Shown here: piece after piece, positions 22,219 to 33,758 of the stretch | How the letters are laid out: each line of letters starts with the position of its first letter | Numbering within the stretch: position 1 is the first letter of the stretch | Origin: Apiosordaria backusii | Lineage: Eukaryota > Ascomycota > Sordariomycetes > Sordariales > Lasiosphaeriaceae | DNA: 64,000 nt | Reading direction: 5' to 3' | NCBI GenBank assembly: GCA_030549205.1 | Contig: JAUKTV010000017.1 | Coordinates: 496,001 to 560,000 of the forward strand | Translations under genes and position numbers: made by a program | The notes under the pieces: model-generated | What the model was told of the DNA's origin: nothing | Database searches by the model: none | What the model saw: the letters and a program-made list of their open reading frames with translations, nothing else

Positions 22219-25140
22219 ATGGCTGACGGAGAAGAAGACTTTAGCTCCTTGCCCCTTACAGATCGCTGGGCCCACAAGGTGCGCGCGTCTCCCTGTTCGC
22301 TAATCATATGCTAAACAGATAAACTAAAACTTCACTTGGGGAATAGGTCTGGAAGGTACGAAAACAGGCATACGAGGAGGCTGCCCAGGCATTCGAAAAG
22401 ACCCCCGACGAGTACCACCCGGCATTCCGCCCATTCATTCAAGACCCGAGTTTGTGGAAGACAGCAGTCGCGGATTCCAACGTTGCCGCTCAACAAGATG
22501 GCTTAGCTGCCCTCTGCGCATTCCTGAAGTTTGGTGGTCGCGAAGGCGGTGTACGAGCGAGACAACATGCCGTGACACCAATCTGCGAAAAGGGTCTGTC
22601 CTCGACGAGAGCAGCAACAAAAGCGTCGGCAGTCGAGGCGCTGCTCCTCTTCATTGAGATCGACGTCCCCGGCCCAGTGATTGAAGAGATTCTCCCAGTA
22701 CTCTCCAACAAGCAACCCAAGCTTGTTGCTGCGGCACTTAATGCTTTGACCCAGATCTTCCACAACTACGGCTGCAAGACAGCGGATCCGAAACCCGTCC
22801 TCAAGATCTTACCGAAGGTGTTCGGCCATGCAGACAAGAATGTGAGAGCAGAGGCGACAAGTTTGGCGGTGGAATTTTACCGATGGCTGCGCGAGGCTAT
22901 GAAACCAATGTTCTGGGGCGACCTCAAGCCGACACAGCAAACCGATCTCGAAGCGCAATTCGAAAAGGTCAAGGCCGAGGGCCCAGCGAAGCAGGAACGC
23001 CTGTTACGATCACAGCAAGCTGCCAAGGAACGGGCGCCTGCGGCAGGAGGTGGTGATGAATATGGGGAGGGCGCGGAAGAGGAGGAGGAAGCAGTGGAGG
23101 TTGATGCTTTCGATCTTGCCGAACCACAGGACGTCATTAGCAAAGTACCAAAGGACTTCTACGACAACCTGGCCTCGTCGAAATGGAAAGAGAGAAAGGA
23201 AGCTTGCGAGGCCTTGTATGCCATCGTCAATGTGCCAAGGATCAAGGACGGCGATTTCGCTGAAATAACCCGCTGCTTGGCCAAGTGCATGAAGGATGCC
23301 AACATAGCAGTTGTCACTCAAGCAGCCCAGTGTATCGAAATGCTCGCCAAAGGTCTGCGGAAGGGCTTCGCCAAATATCGCTCCAACGTCATGCAGCCCA
23401 TCATGGAGAGGCTGAAGGAAAAAAAGGTGACCGTTGCTGATGCGCTCGGTGCTGCCTTGGACGCTGTCTTTCTCTCGACCAACTTGACTGAGTGCCTGGA
23501 AGACATCACTACATTCCTTGTTCACAAAAATCCCCAAGTCAAGGAAGGAACCATGAAGTTTCTCGTCAGGTGTCTTCGAACGACTAGAGATGTGCCGAGC
23601 AAGCAGGAAATCGCCAGCATAGTCGAATGCGCCAAGAAACTACTCTCTGAAGGCAGTGAGGTCCTGCGGTCTGGCGGTGCTGAGATTCTGGGAACAGTCA
23701 TGAAGATCATTGGCGAGAGAGCGATGAACCCCCATCTCGAAGGGCTTGATGATATCCGCAAGACCAAGATCAAGGAGTTCTTCGACACAGCCGAGGTCAA
23801 GGCGAAAGATAAGCCGAAGCCGCCGCCGCCAGCTCCTGCCGCGCGAGGACCGCCACCTAAGAAGGTCCTGGGTGCAAAGAAGGCCCCCCCTGGTCTCAAG
23901 AAAGCACCTCTAGCCGCTGCTCCTCCGCCAGAGCCTTCTCCTCCGCCTGCACCACCAGCTGCTGCGCGCCCCGGCCCTGCGGGAAGCAAGCTCGGAAAGC
24001 CAGGTGCCCTCGGTGGCCTCAAAGCCCCACAAAAGCGCACTCTGGGCGCCCCCTCACCACGTCGGCCAGTGGCTCCTCGCGTGCCATCACCAGCTTTCGA
24101 GCTGGAATCCGAAGAAGAAGAGCCTATCCAAGCTTCGCCTCCACCAAAGCCGCGAATCGGGTTGGGACGCGGGGGCCTTGCTGGTCGCTCCCTTGCTAAG
24201 CCCGCAGCACCATCTGCTTCGATTCCCCCTGCGTCTCCATCTCCAACCTCTGCTTTCACACATCTTGAGCGTGCCGAGTTGGAGGAACTGCGGATGGCCA
24301 ATGAGCGCCTGCTCAAGCAGCTCGATGATGCCCGCCACGACCGGTCGAAACTGACATCGGAGATCCAGGAGCTCAAGAACCAAAATGCGCAGCTAATCGA
24401 GGATCACACAAGGGATGTCCTCTCCATCAAGGCCAAAGAAACGCAGTTGGTGAGAGCACGTAGTGATGCCGAGGCGGCCGAACAGACAAATGAGCGACTA
24501 CGACGCGAGCTGGACCGTTTGAAACGGGCTCTGAATAAGGCCGAGGCCTTGAATAACGGCGCCGGCGCAGACAGCCCTGTATCTCCCAGTCTTGGCTTCC
24601 GAGCTTTGAGTCCAACTCACGATGATGCTGGGATCTACCGTGACAACGCTCTGCCTCCTAGTGCGGGTAGAGCCCGCCAGAGCTTTGCCAGCACCCTTAG
24701 TGAGGAGAAGGAGAACGGCGATGGCATGCCACACCCACGCAATAAGATCGGCCCCGAGTCTCGGTACGCGGGTAGCACCGCTAGCAGTGGTCGCGCAAGC
24801 CCGGCTAGAGGTTTCAGGCGGGACATTTCCGGCGGAGACGACAGAGACATTCGCAGTAACGATGGTGCTAGTGGCGGCGGTGCTTATGGCGGATATGGTG
24901 ACCGATCGGGAAGCAGGGCTGGAAGCCGTGCAGGGAGCAGATTGGGTGACCCACCGACCAATGCCTCTGGCGGCCCCGCGACATCTGGCATGGAGAGCTG
25001 GAGGAGAGCTGCTGAAGTGACGAGCCAGCTGAAGGCCAGGATTGAAATGATGAAGGTATGTGACTCCTTGTAGAAATTCAGCGCTTGACTTCATATACTA
25101 ACGCAAGCAACAGGCGAAGGCGGCTAGCAGACCCCAGTAG
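22219..25140 (+). CDS. stu2: Stu2 / XMAP215-type TOG microtubule polymerase
   Basis: Microtubule plus-end polymerase and spindle-pole component (XMAP215/Dis1/Stu2 family). Exons 22219-22278, 22347-25055 and 25114-25140 encode 931 residues. The 20-codon first exon (MADGEEDFSSLPLTDRWAHK) splices to VWKVRKQAYEEAA, the start of TOG1; the tiny last exon adds AKAASRPQ. TOG1 covers about residues 1-230 and TOG2 about 270-490, with HEAT repeats such as WKERKEACEALYAIV. A long Pro/Ala/Lys basic linker (about 510-640) is the usual lattice-binding segment. A coiled coil (LERAELEELRMANERLLKQL onwards, about 650-745) suits dimerisation. The C-terminus is Ser/Gly/Arg-rich, ending WRRAAEVTSQLKARIEMMK. Two TOG domains plus a coiled coil is the fungal layout, unlike the five TOGs of animals. 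Confidence 0.95.
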
Positions 25141-25762
25141 AGGGTTGGACTCTTCCACCACTCAATTTTTGTAACTTGTACGGCTGTTTTTACTTTGCTG
25201 GGCCTGGGGTCTTCATGTTATGATTGCATTTTCACGGCGTTGGGCGATGAACCATACCCATTCCCCGCCCTGCATCGTTTTTATAGGTGTTTACGTTCTG
25301 TACCTTTTTTTTTTTTTTTTTTTTCTTGCTCATTTATATGGCATGTTTTATAGGGGCTGCTTAGCTGTGTTCTGATATCTGGGTACCTGGTGGGTGGGGA
25401 AAACATTGCTGATAGGACATTGCTTGGGGAGGTTCTCAAATGACGGGTTAGCTGGGTCCAGGTAGCTGAGGTAATTCTATAGCTCAATATGCTGTAATTT
25501 GCTATGCCCAGGTGATCTTCTCGGGTGATGACTGAAGTGGCATGGTCAACAGAACGGTTGACCAGCGCAGAGATGTCTCAGTTTTGGAATGTTGATGGAC
25601 AGGAATGGAACTGGCATTTGGAGGAGGGGGGTGGAGTGTGGAGAGTGGAGTGTTTGCCCCATGACATGTCCCACACACCCAGACACAGCTCAGCTACCCC
25701 GCTCTCTCTCTCTAGGGCTGTAGTTCGGAAACCGTTTTCCAACAACCACACAAAGGAAAAAG
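25141..25762. other. Intergenic with 20-base T run
   Basis: The 3' flank of the Stu2-like gene. A run of 20 T residues lies at 25305-25324. No gene is seen before the tRNA. Confidence 0.5.
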
Positions 25763-25848
25763 GCGCGGTTAGTTTAGTGGTTAGAATCCTCGCTTCCCAT
25801 CACATCTTGGTCTAGCGAGGGACCCGGGTTCGAATCCCGGATCGCGCA
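25763..25848 (+). tRNA. tRNA-Gly (CCC) with 14-base intron
   Basis: The acceptor stem GCGCGGT/ATCGCGC closes with one G-T pair, and the discriminator A is at 25848. The D arm is GTTT/GAAT, the anticodon stem CTCGC/GCGAG, and the T arm CCGGG-TTCGAAT-CCCGG. The anticodon CCC is at 25796-25798. A 14-base intron (25800-25813) sits one base after the anticodon. A near-identical gene lies on the opposite strand at 30725-30818. Confidence 0.93.
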
Positions 25849-26159
25849 ATTGCGCCTTATCCTTCTCTTTTACTTTTTTCGTCCTTTTTTCTCAGTCAAC
25901 TGTATGATGTCATGAGCTGCTGTTTTGTACCAATTTGGTTTGGTTTTTTGGATAGCTTAAATATGTGTTGCTGACAGAGGACTTGTGGTTGTCATAAAGA
26001 GCTGTTTTTTGTGCATCAAGTTGTGGTTGTCACTTGAACAGAGAGGAGTTGGCTGGGTGGGTGTTGTTGTTGGAGGAGGGGTCTTGGCGGGGTAATACGA
26101 GCGGACATCACCAACCTTTGTCATTACCACTGTTCTCAACATCACGACTCATCAGCATC
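25849..26159. other. Intergenic
   Basis: The T-rich 3' flank of the tRNA (pol III terminator-like T runs from 25869) and promoter of the phosphoesterase gene. Confidence 0.5.
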
Positions 26160-27635
26160 ATGTGGCCAGATTTTGAAAAGGGCATCGCTATTCCTCCCGG
26201 GAGGAATGGTATTATTAAACGGCCATCAAGACGAAAACAATTCCTGATTGTTTTGTCGCTTTCTCTTCTTGGGGTCTTCTTCACACTCCAACACTGGCTG
26301 CGAGATCAACAACTCACCTTCCTCATCAACCACCACCCCCACCATTATGAAGCCCTCCCACCTCTAAAGTTCAAAAAAGACGGCACCTTCCAACTGAGCA
26401 TCTTTTCCGACCTCCATTTCGGCGAGAGTATGTATGCCCTCCTTTTCGACCCTCTCATCCTCTTAGCTCTATTTGATACCCACCTACCACTCACCCTCTC
26501 CCCTCATACCTATCTACCATGAACTTTGGCCAGAATAATGACACAGGCCTTCTGACTGAGACTGAGAGGTGTAAATAACAGATGCATGGGAACCCTGGGG
26601 CCCCCGCCAAGACATCCACTCCCTCCGCGTGATCAACACCGTTCTTGATCAGGAACCAACCACCGATTTTGTGGTTTTAAACGGGGATTTGATCACTGGG
26701 GAGAATGTCTATTTGGAAAACGGGACGGGGTATGTTGATTTGATAGGGAAAGAGTTGGACAAGAGGGGGGTGGAATGGGGGAGCACATACGGGAATCATG
26801 ATTCTGATTATAACCTATCACCAACCAGAATATATGAACGGGAGAAGAGGTTTAGGGGAGTAGGACGGGGAGGATGGCGCCTGGCACAGAGGGGGAGGTG
26901 GGGGTAAGTAATTACTATTTACCTGTGTATGATTATGATGGGAAGAGGGTGGAGATGATACTGTGGTTTTTTGACAGTCGGGGGGGTTATAAGTTTCAAG
27001 AGGGGGGTGAACAAAACAAAAAGGGACGGGAGAATTGGGTGCATCCCAAGGTGGTGGGGTGGTTTAAGGAGACGAGGGAGAGGTTGAGGAGGGAGAATCG
27101 GGGGAGGGGTGTGCCGGGGCTGGGGTTTGTGCATATACCTACTACGGCTTTTTTGGAGGTGCAGGAAAGGGGGGTAGATGGGAGGAGACAGCCTGGGATT
27201 GATAAGGATAGGCCGGTTAATAGGCAGGGGGAGGGGTGGTGTGCTGATGGGGGGAATGGGGAAGGGTGTGAGTATGGTGGGCAGGATGGGGAGTTTATGG
27301 AGGTGGTGATGGAGGAGGGGCTGTTGGGGTTGTTTGTGGGGCATGATCATGGGGATACGTGGTGTTCGGATTATGAAAAGGAGGGGAAGAGGATGTATTT
27401 GTGTTTTGGGCAGCATACGGGGTATGGAGGGTATGGGGATTGGATTAGGGGGTCTAGGCAGGTGGCGGTTTCGATTGAGGGGTTGAGGCAGAGAGAAATG
27501 GATACGTGGGTTAGGTTGGAGAGTGGGAAGGCGGTGGGGAGGGTGAGGTTGAATGAGAGTTATGGAAGGGATGAGTACGAAGCTGTGGAGGATGAGAGGA
27601 CGCACTTGCCGGTTGATGATGAGAGTAAGGAGTGA
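26160..27635 (+). CDS. Membrane-anchored calcineurin-like phosphoesterase, with apparent frameshift
   Basis: Metallophosphoesterase of the fungal Dcr2-like group. Exon 1 is 26160-26427 (MWPDFEKG start) and exon 2 begins at 26582; the intron (GTATGT...ACAG) rebuilds SDLHFGENAWEPWGP. A hydrophobic segment near residue 27-43 (FLIVLSLSLLGVFFTL) after a basic N-terminus suggests a type II signal anchor. Metal-binding motifs are all present: SDLHFG, LNGDLITGE, YGNHDSD and, near the C-terminus, GHDHGDTWC. Between 26853 and 26873 the frame has to shift by one base: RIYEREKRF ends one frame and RMAPGTEGEVGVSNYYLPVY continues in another. No intron fits, because only a stop (TAG at 26853) and no suitable donor lie there. 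So the gene is either recently inactivated or the assembly lost a base in a G-rich stretch. Confidence 0.82.
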
Positions 27636-27780
27636 TGATTGTTAAGTATGAAGCTAACTACGTCCGCCATTCATGTCCAAATGAGTGACTGAGGTAAGTA
27701 CACGACAATTCCGTCCTTCTGATTCCGACCTCCGCCCAGTTCATCCTCCATCTTCCAAGGCACTGACTACTGACTACCAA

Positions 27781-28464
27781 TTACTGGGAAGGCTTGTTAT
27801 CGACCAAGGTGATCTCAAACGCGCTGGGTCCCTTGCGCTCATTCTTCAACTGCGGAGGGAAAGCCTCGGACTCGACAATGTCGACCTCGTTGGTCTTCTC
27901 ATTCCACTGGAAGTAGATGGAGCCGACGGAGAGGTAGACACCAGTCTTCTCGTCGCGCAGGAACACACCGGTCGTCACAGGAGGGCCGCCAGCTGGGAGA
28001 ATACCCACCAGGTGCCACTCGAGCGGATCCTCGTTGGACTTGATGAGGACGGTGCCGACATCACGAGCGTCGATCTTGATGGAATACTGCAGGGGAGTGC
28101 CGCCGGTGCTGTCCTTGAATTGGAAGGAAATGGCGCGGGTGTTGTGCTCGACGACCTTGAAGCGGGAGAGACCGCCAATGTCGGAGATGTCAGGGTTGGG
28201 ACCCTCCCTGTGGCGATGTCAGTAATGCTTTCACGCTGAAGAGTCTGTTCAGAGAAGAACTTACCACTCGCGGTATTTGCCCGACTCGTTGTAGTGCTGC
28301 CAGGCAATGACCTTGGCGTTGGTGCCCACGTTGACGGACAGGAACTTGTCGTTGAGCGAGCCGGGAACGCTGACGTCTGCTCCAATAGAGTAGGGGTACT
28401 CGTCGCCTTCGAACTGCTTCTTGACGTAGAACTTGGCGGTGCTGGGGTCAACGTGGGGAGCCAT
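27781..28464 (-). CDS. Beta/gamma-crystallin-like protein
   Basis: A cytosolic-looking protein of 208 residues without a signal peptide. Minus-strand exons are 28464-28265 and 28207-27781; the 57-base intron (GTAAGT...CAG) rebuilds GKYREWEGPNPDIS. The N-terminal half shows a Greek-key pattern: KFYVKKQFEGDEYPYS, then LNDKFLSVNVG, which fits the crystallin N/D-N/D-x-x-S/T-S calcium-site pattern. A second motif follows (KVIAWQHYNESGKY... to GLSRFKVV). The C-terminal half is a separate beta-rich domain (FQFKDSTGG, GVFLRDEKTGVYLSVGS). From memory, abundant perithecial proteins of Sordaria and Neurospora are of similar size and may be relatives; I could not check this. The promoter and codon choice (C-ending) suggest strong expression, which is inference. 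Confidence 0.82.
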
Positions 28465-29842
28465 TTTGATGAGTTGTGTGGGGTTTGGTGATGTGGTTTG
28501 TGTAGGTGTTGTGTTGAAGTTGTTTAAGCTGGTAAGATGATGATTAAGGTACTGTGTGGATGAGGAGGTTGTGAGAGGTTTGAGCCGTGGAGGGCAGCTC
28601 TCTTTATACATGTTGGCCGTGATACGTATCCCCCGACGGAACCACTCGTCCTTTGACTTCCGCTTGCTTCTGTAGAAGATCTACTGGGTGCATTGTCACT
28701 TCAGCTGTGGCATCATCCATGATGCCAATCTCGTCTGATCACACGGAAGTCAAGGCGGAGATCCATAGGCCCAAAGCAAGGAATAGCAAGACATCAGGAT
28801 TGTCGCGATGCCTGTCGTGCATCTCTCCTCGAAGCGGATTGGAGGTGAGCGTCGGCTAGGGCGCTGATGGGCGGTTGTTTTGTTAGAATCGGGACCGAAT
28901 GAACCCTCTTAACTGGCACCTGTGCCACAGTCAGATGACGCGATGTGCCATATCCGTGGTGTTGAGAAGCTCTCTGCTGAGGACAATTTACGTAAAATGT
29001 TCGATCGGGTCATTCCGAGACAACGACCCTTGTGCTGAGCTGTGCTAGGATCTACAACGTCCGGTCTGTAGCTTCGGTCCGGTCCGTGTGATGGTAAGCG
29101 ATGAGTGGTTGATGATCTGAGACCGGATGCAAGCCACAGATCCTCGAGGCTACAGCACCGCGAACCACAAGCTTTCTGGGCGGTTCTGAGGAGGGGCTGT
29201 TGTGATACATTGTGAGACACCAGCCATCATGAAATTCCGTGTGGAAGTGATGTGCGAGTCTTAGCGTCGATGACAAAAAAAGGCGTCAAAAGTGGGGGGA
29301 CCGGCTTCTCTGGGGCGTAAGCTCACATTCTTGGGCGGATGCGGCGGTTTTAGAACATCTCTGTTTACATCCAGTCAGGGGCTGCTTTCATGGGGTTTCT
29401 TGTGTGAGATGCTCCTGAAGCCCCACTCTCGTCCAGTGGCAGACAGACTTTTGCTACAGGGCAGAGGGAGCAAGCTGTATGTGGACAAAGCATTGTTTCT
29501 GTCCTAAAATCTCTTGCGTTGTTGCGGCTTCAGGAGATTTGTTTCTTTGTTCGACTCGACAACAAGTTCCCATATTGGAACAATTGCAATAATTCACAAA
29601 CTCTACAACTGATTATTTGTAGAATGAAGATAAAGTACACTGAATAACAAAGCTATACTAAGACAATCCTTAATCAAATCGACTCTTATTTAAAACCAAT
29701 ATGATGCATCAAGCCCGATAATCACCAAACCATCACTCATCCAACCAAACCAACAACCACTACAAGCAGATCCACACCAGAAGAGGTTAAGTAACTTGTA
29801 AGGAATACACATTCGCCCCTCAAACCCCAAAAACAAAACAAA
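28465..29842. other. 1.4 kb intergenic region
   Basis: Divergent promoter space between the crystallin-like gene (leftward) and the Cys-rich gene (rightward). The right part (29560-29840) is AT-rich. No supported gene. Confidence 0.5.
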
Positions 29843-30364
29843 ATGTGCATCCTCCACGTCACCAACCTCTACTGCAACTGCTCCATGAGGGACACCAACC
29901 GCTGCCCCCATTTCAACTACATTCGCATCCCCACCCAAGCTCCTTCTCTTCCCACCACCCCCGAGCCGACAGGCTACTACCTCCGCCGACCCCGCGACTT
30001 CCAACGCTGCGACCGCTGGGAGCCCCTGCCTGCCAACCAGACCTGGGAGCACTGCTCCACCTTCATTCGGGACCATCTCACCAACCCATTGGCCTGCCCC
30101 GAGACCGTCACTGCCGGCGATGGGCACATCAGGGCTCGTTCGCGGAGGGACAAGTGCGAGTACTGTGTCAACGGGCACCCTCCTATTCCTGCGGGGAGGA
30201 GGAATGCGATTGCCCCTCAGGGTCCTCTTCTTCCCACGCAAGAGCAGGAGACGACTAGTGAGGGTGAGGGTGAGTGGAACAATCTCTTGCCGAGGAATGT
30301 GGGGACGGAGGAGTATAACCCTTGTTTGACGTATGATACTTGGGATGCTTTGATGGGTAACTAG
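29843..30364 (+). CDS. Small Cys/His-containing protein of unknown function
   Basis: An intact single exon of 173 residues with no signal peptide, called on its protein-like composition. Cysteines cluster at the N-terminus (MCILHVTNLYCNCSMRD, NRCPHFNY) and recur in QRCDRWEPL, EHCSTF, ACPETV and DKCEYCVNG. The last, a CxxC, together with the first group could hold zinc. The C-terminus is acidic (TSEGEGEWNNLLPRN). The codons are strongly C-ending in the first half. I do not recognise the family; an antisense ORF of 247 codons on the other strand is a shadow. Confidence 0.65.
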   Translation: MCILHVTNLYCNCSMRDTNRCPHFNYIRIPTQAPSLPTTPEPTGYYLRRPRDFQRCDRWEPLPANQTWEHCSTFIRDHLTNPLACPETVTAGDGHIRARSRRDKCEYCVNGHPPIPAGRRNAIAPQGPLLPTQEQETTSEGEGEWNNLLPRNVGTEEYNPCLTYDTWDALMGN

Positions 30365-30724
30365 GTACCTAACTACAGGTAACTGGTCGAGTGACTGGGT
30401 GCTGGTTATTAAGGTATTATACATACCACACAAAACACCGATAGGTAAGGTAGGGTAAGTGGGCTTCTCATTTCATAAATAAATTACTATCTTTTTTGCT
30501 AACAAACTTATTTTCCTCCTTCATAACTAACTGTGCAAAAATGTGATCTATGCTGTGAACAAATTGATCCTGTGACATGTCCCAACAAAATGCCCATCAA
30601 GACTAGCTGCAAAAAATGGGCGTGTTCTGAAGATTCGACACCGGCGAGACACCTCTTATTCAGTAACATGAATGATACTGATTGATATTTGGACAAAAAT
30701 GAACCAAAAATTAAAGGAGTGAAC
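30365..30724. other. Intergenic, AT-rich
   Basis: The 3' flank of the Cys-rich gene and of the leftward tRNA. Nothing else is seen. Confidence 0.5.
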
Positions 30725-30818
30725 TGCGCGATCCGAGATTCGAACTCGGGTCACTCGCTGTTTGTTTGCCTAGAAAGACAATGGGAGGCGAGGATTCTAA
30801 CCACTGAACTAATCGCGC
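30725..30818 (-). tRNA. tRNA-Gly (CCC) with 22-base intron
   Basis: On the minus strand the acceptor stem GCGCGAT/ATCGCGC pairs fully, with discriminator A at 30725. The anticodon CCC is at 30785-30783, in the loop after stem CTCGC. The stem closes with GCGAG after a 22-base intron (30781-30760). The T arm is CCGAG-TTCGAAT-CTCGG. It differs from the copy at 25763 at a few stem and loop positions and in intron length and sequence, so the two are old paralogues rather than a fresh duplication. Confidence 0.93.
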
Positions 30819-33758
30819 CTCCGTTGGCTCGGTTGTTGAATACTGTAGGAAAGTGATTTGGGGCTGATGTGCTGTTTGGGAGGTAGCTGAGTGAATGTGA
30901 CTTCCCGGTTGGGAGGAGAGGAAGGAGAATTAAGGTAGGAAGGTGTGTTCTGGGGATTGAGGTTTGATGAGGAAGGCATTTGTTGAATGCTGGCCGGCGG
31001 AATCATTGTCTGCCTAGGTATCAAAGCTGAGAGACCCCTCAATAAGGCGTCGATAGACATCTTTTACTCATTTCATCTGGATGGGATTAACCTCCATGAA
31101 CATAAAGCCCCGTCCCTCTCCCCTTCCACAAATCTCTGCGCCTTGCTCCAACGCATCGATTGACACCTTGAGCGGCTTCATTTACTTCAACCGCTTCCAA
31201 TTTTTATCCTGGAAAATCTTGTTAAAGGCTACCGTGATAAACGTGGGCCTCTGCAAGCAGGAGTCCTTCCACTCGTCCTCCTTATCCAACCGCAAGACCA
31301 ACCAACCCTTTTCCAAGTATTCTTCGCGTTGTTTCATCGGACCGCACCTTATTATAGAAGTATAAATACTTAGTCTAGGGAATTAGAAACTGGTGGCATG
31401 TGTGATTCCATCCTGTGTTTGGACATGTCATCCATCGCGAGAGATGTTGGTTATGTACCTAGGTATCTACAAGTTCCCAATGATAGCCTGATAAGCATGC
31501 GGCAAGGCCTCAAGTTCTGGCCTTATTACCCTTACTGACACGTGGGAGAAATACCGAGAATGCGATGAGTGTTTGCCCCCCTTATCAGAAGAGCGCGCTT
31601 GTTTGGAGTGGTCTGGCCAGCGACCAACGCCAGTTCACGGCGCAGACGCTCCCTCGCGCGCTTCACTTGGGTGGGGCTGTAACATCACCACCGCAGCTGT
31701 GCATTTCGATTTGCAAACAGAGAAAGACTCGGGGACCAAACGAAAAGTGACTGACCGTGTTCGTCTGGAATGCACACGAGAGCTTGGTGAAGATTAAGCT
31801 GTCGTTGGACCCCACTTCAAGCTGCAAGTTTGAGCAACAGCGGAAGGTGGGGGTTCTTTGCTGAATGCGACCTGCAGAGCCCTGCAAGCCTCCAGTCACT
31901 GATGAAACTGAATATTGATCACCGGGTCAGTTGGGTCTTCCCTGAGCTAATTAACAGATATGAGATGAGTTAGCGTTTTTGAGAAGATCCGAAGAGTTAT
32001 ACATTACTTGGAGTGATGATACTCCGTATTCACATGACCAATGTCCGCTGCTCATGTTCGCTTTTTGAAAAATGAGGTTCAAAATGGCTGTGATGGGAAA
32101 TTGCCCGTGCGGTCCCCTCCAAGGAGTGGGGCAAGCTAATTCAAACTTTGTGGGGTTTCTTTCCTTGTGCCGCAGAACCCCTCCACTGTTCAAGTGCCTG
32201 AAACTTTGCTGCCTGTCACCAACATCAGCCGCGGCAGCGAGAAACCAACATTGCCAGCTTCCTCTTTCAACCTGGCGCCAACATTTTGCTTCTGAGGATA
32301 CGAACAGACACAGACACAACAAGGGACAATGGCATCCGTATCACCGTCAGCACGCAGCCCGAGTCGGCCCGCTCTTCAACCTCCCCCCAGCTGCTTCAGC
32401 CCTAAATGATGCTCGTTGGTCCTTCCCATTAGGTCCGAATGTTCGGCTACGTACACTGCCACGGACATCTTACTGCGTACATAAACTACGACAAACCTGA
32501 GTGGAAGTTGATGTCAATGGGGGTGTGGGACAAACATCCAGAATCCCACCACCACGAAGGAAACACCATCTCGAGGCTCGACCTCGAAACAGCCGCCAGC
32601 CGCGGGCGCTAAAGCTACCCTGCACAGCTAACCCCTTTCAAGCATTCTTGGCAAGTTGGCTCGCGCTAATTCAATCTTCAGGGCGTTGGATTTTGCGTTG
32701 CGCCAACGCCAACATTGCTCACCCTCTCACCCGGACACCGCAAGACTCAAGAATCAACTCAGCCACCGTTGAGATGCGTGCATTCGCTTCCCCACGATAC
32801 AAGTGACTGCCGAAGTCACTGCTTACCAGCCAGATCGGCTGACGCGGGTATCACCCTTTTCAGCCCCAGTCATCAGCGGAAAATTGCTGGTGTTTTTTCA
32901 AGGTCCGTCGCAACATGTTGCTGTTTGGGGGCGCTCCGGGGGCGGCCCAGCGAAATAAATCACCAAGGCCGTCGTAGCCTCTCTTGTGTATCCATCCCCT
33001 CCGACCCGGCTTGCGAGACGTTCGTCCCAACTTTCCCGCTGCTTTTTCTTCAACACGACCCTACCCGTTATCTCAACGGCAGTGTACCGCCGTAGAGAGT
33101 CCCCGAACCAGCCCATGTTACCATGCACACTCATGGTGTGCCGGCCCCGGCTTCCAGGCCGGATCTGGCGATCGCCCAAGGGGGTCATGCAGCCCAGAGG
33201 CCGAGCTCAGCATGCCCCCATCGTGATTGGACTGGTCGCCATGATGACGGGGGAGCTGGCAAGGCTCCCTGCCACGACCGCCGTGGTGCTCAGTTTCGTC
33301 CCCTGCGGCATCCATCGTCGCTGTGCCAAGGTCGCAAGAGCGGCGTGGTTGTGTCGTGCACTCCAGACCACAGCCCACAAATACGCAAGCTCTCAGCAGC
33401 AGCAAAAGACATTTCACACATGCAACTCTGCGGCCAACACTGCTGATACGTCTCGGCCACACTGACACCTCTCGCCGTCCTCGTGTGCGTGCTTGCTTGC
33501 TTGCTTGTTGCTTGCTGATTTTTTTTCTCCCCCGCCTTTTGCTGTCCTCTCCGACTCCAGGCTGCCATTCCGATACCCGAAAGAGGTGCTGCTGCTGATG
33601 TGCCACCAAGTCCCCTCGAGAGCGTCGAGCCAACTCCTTGCTGTGCCCCATGCGGCCCAGCGCCTGACGGCCCTTCAGCTCTTCTCCTTTGTTTGAGATA
33701 CCCATTTGCCGTTTCTTCCTGTCCGCTGTTTATACCGACCCAGGCGCTGCTTGTCAGC
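30819..33758. other. 2.9 kb region upstream of the NRPS-like gene
   Basis: A long gene-free stretch that holds the promoter and leader of the NRPS-like gene. Overlapping ORFs of 60-195 codons exist on both strands, but none shows family motifs or consistent splice structure. The frame of the NRPS-like gene stays open for 53 codons before the chosen ATG (to 33600), with only leader-like sequence. Confidence 0.45.

Noticed and set aside
23522..24376. 284-codon minus-strand frame, Gly/Ala-rich
   Set aside because: Shadow of the Pro/Ala linker of the Stu2-like gene.
25305..25324. 20-base T run as a pol III terminator or retroelement tail
   Set aside because: No pol III gene precedes it, and no element or target duplication is visible; it is probably a simple 3' flank tract.
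26730..26855. An intron to explain the phosphoesterase frame change
   Set aside because: The GTATGT at 26730 and TTTAG at 26855 would delete the GNHD motif, and the 126-base length would not change the frame.
26919..27605. 228-codon minus-strand frame rich in Pro and Ile
   Set aside because: Shadow of the G/T-rich codons of the phosphoesterase, whose motifs lie on the other strand.
29690..30433. 247-codon minus-strand frame
   Set aside because: It overlaps the Cys-rich gene; it is Val/Leu/Arg-rich without domain or splice support. I prefer the plus strand, though not with certainty.
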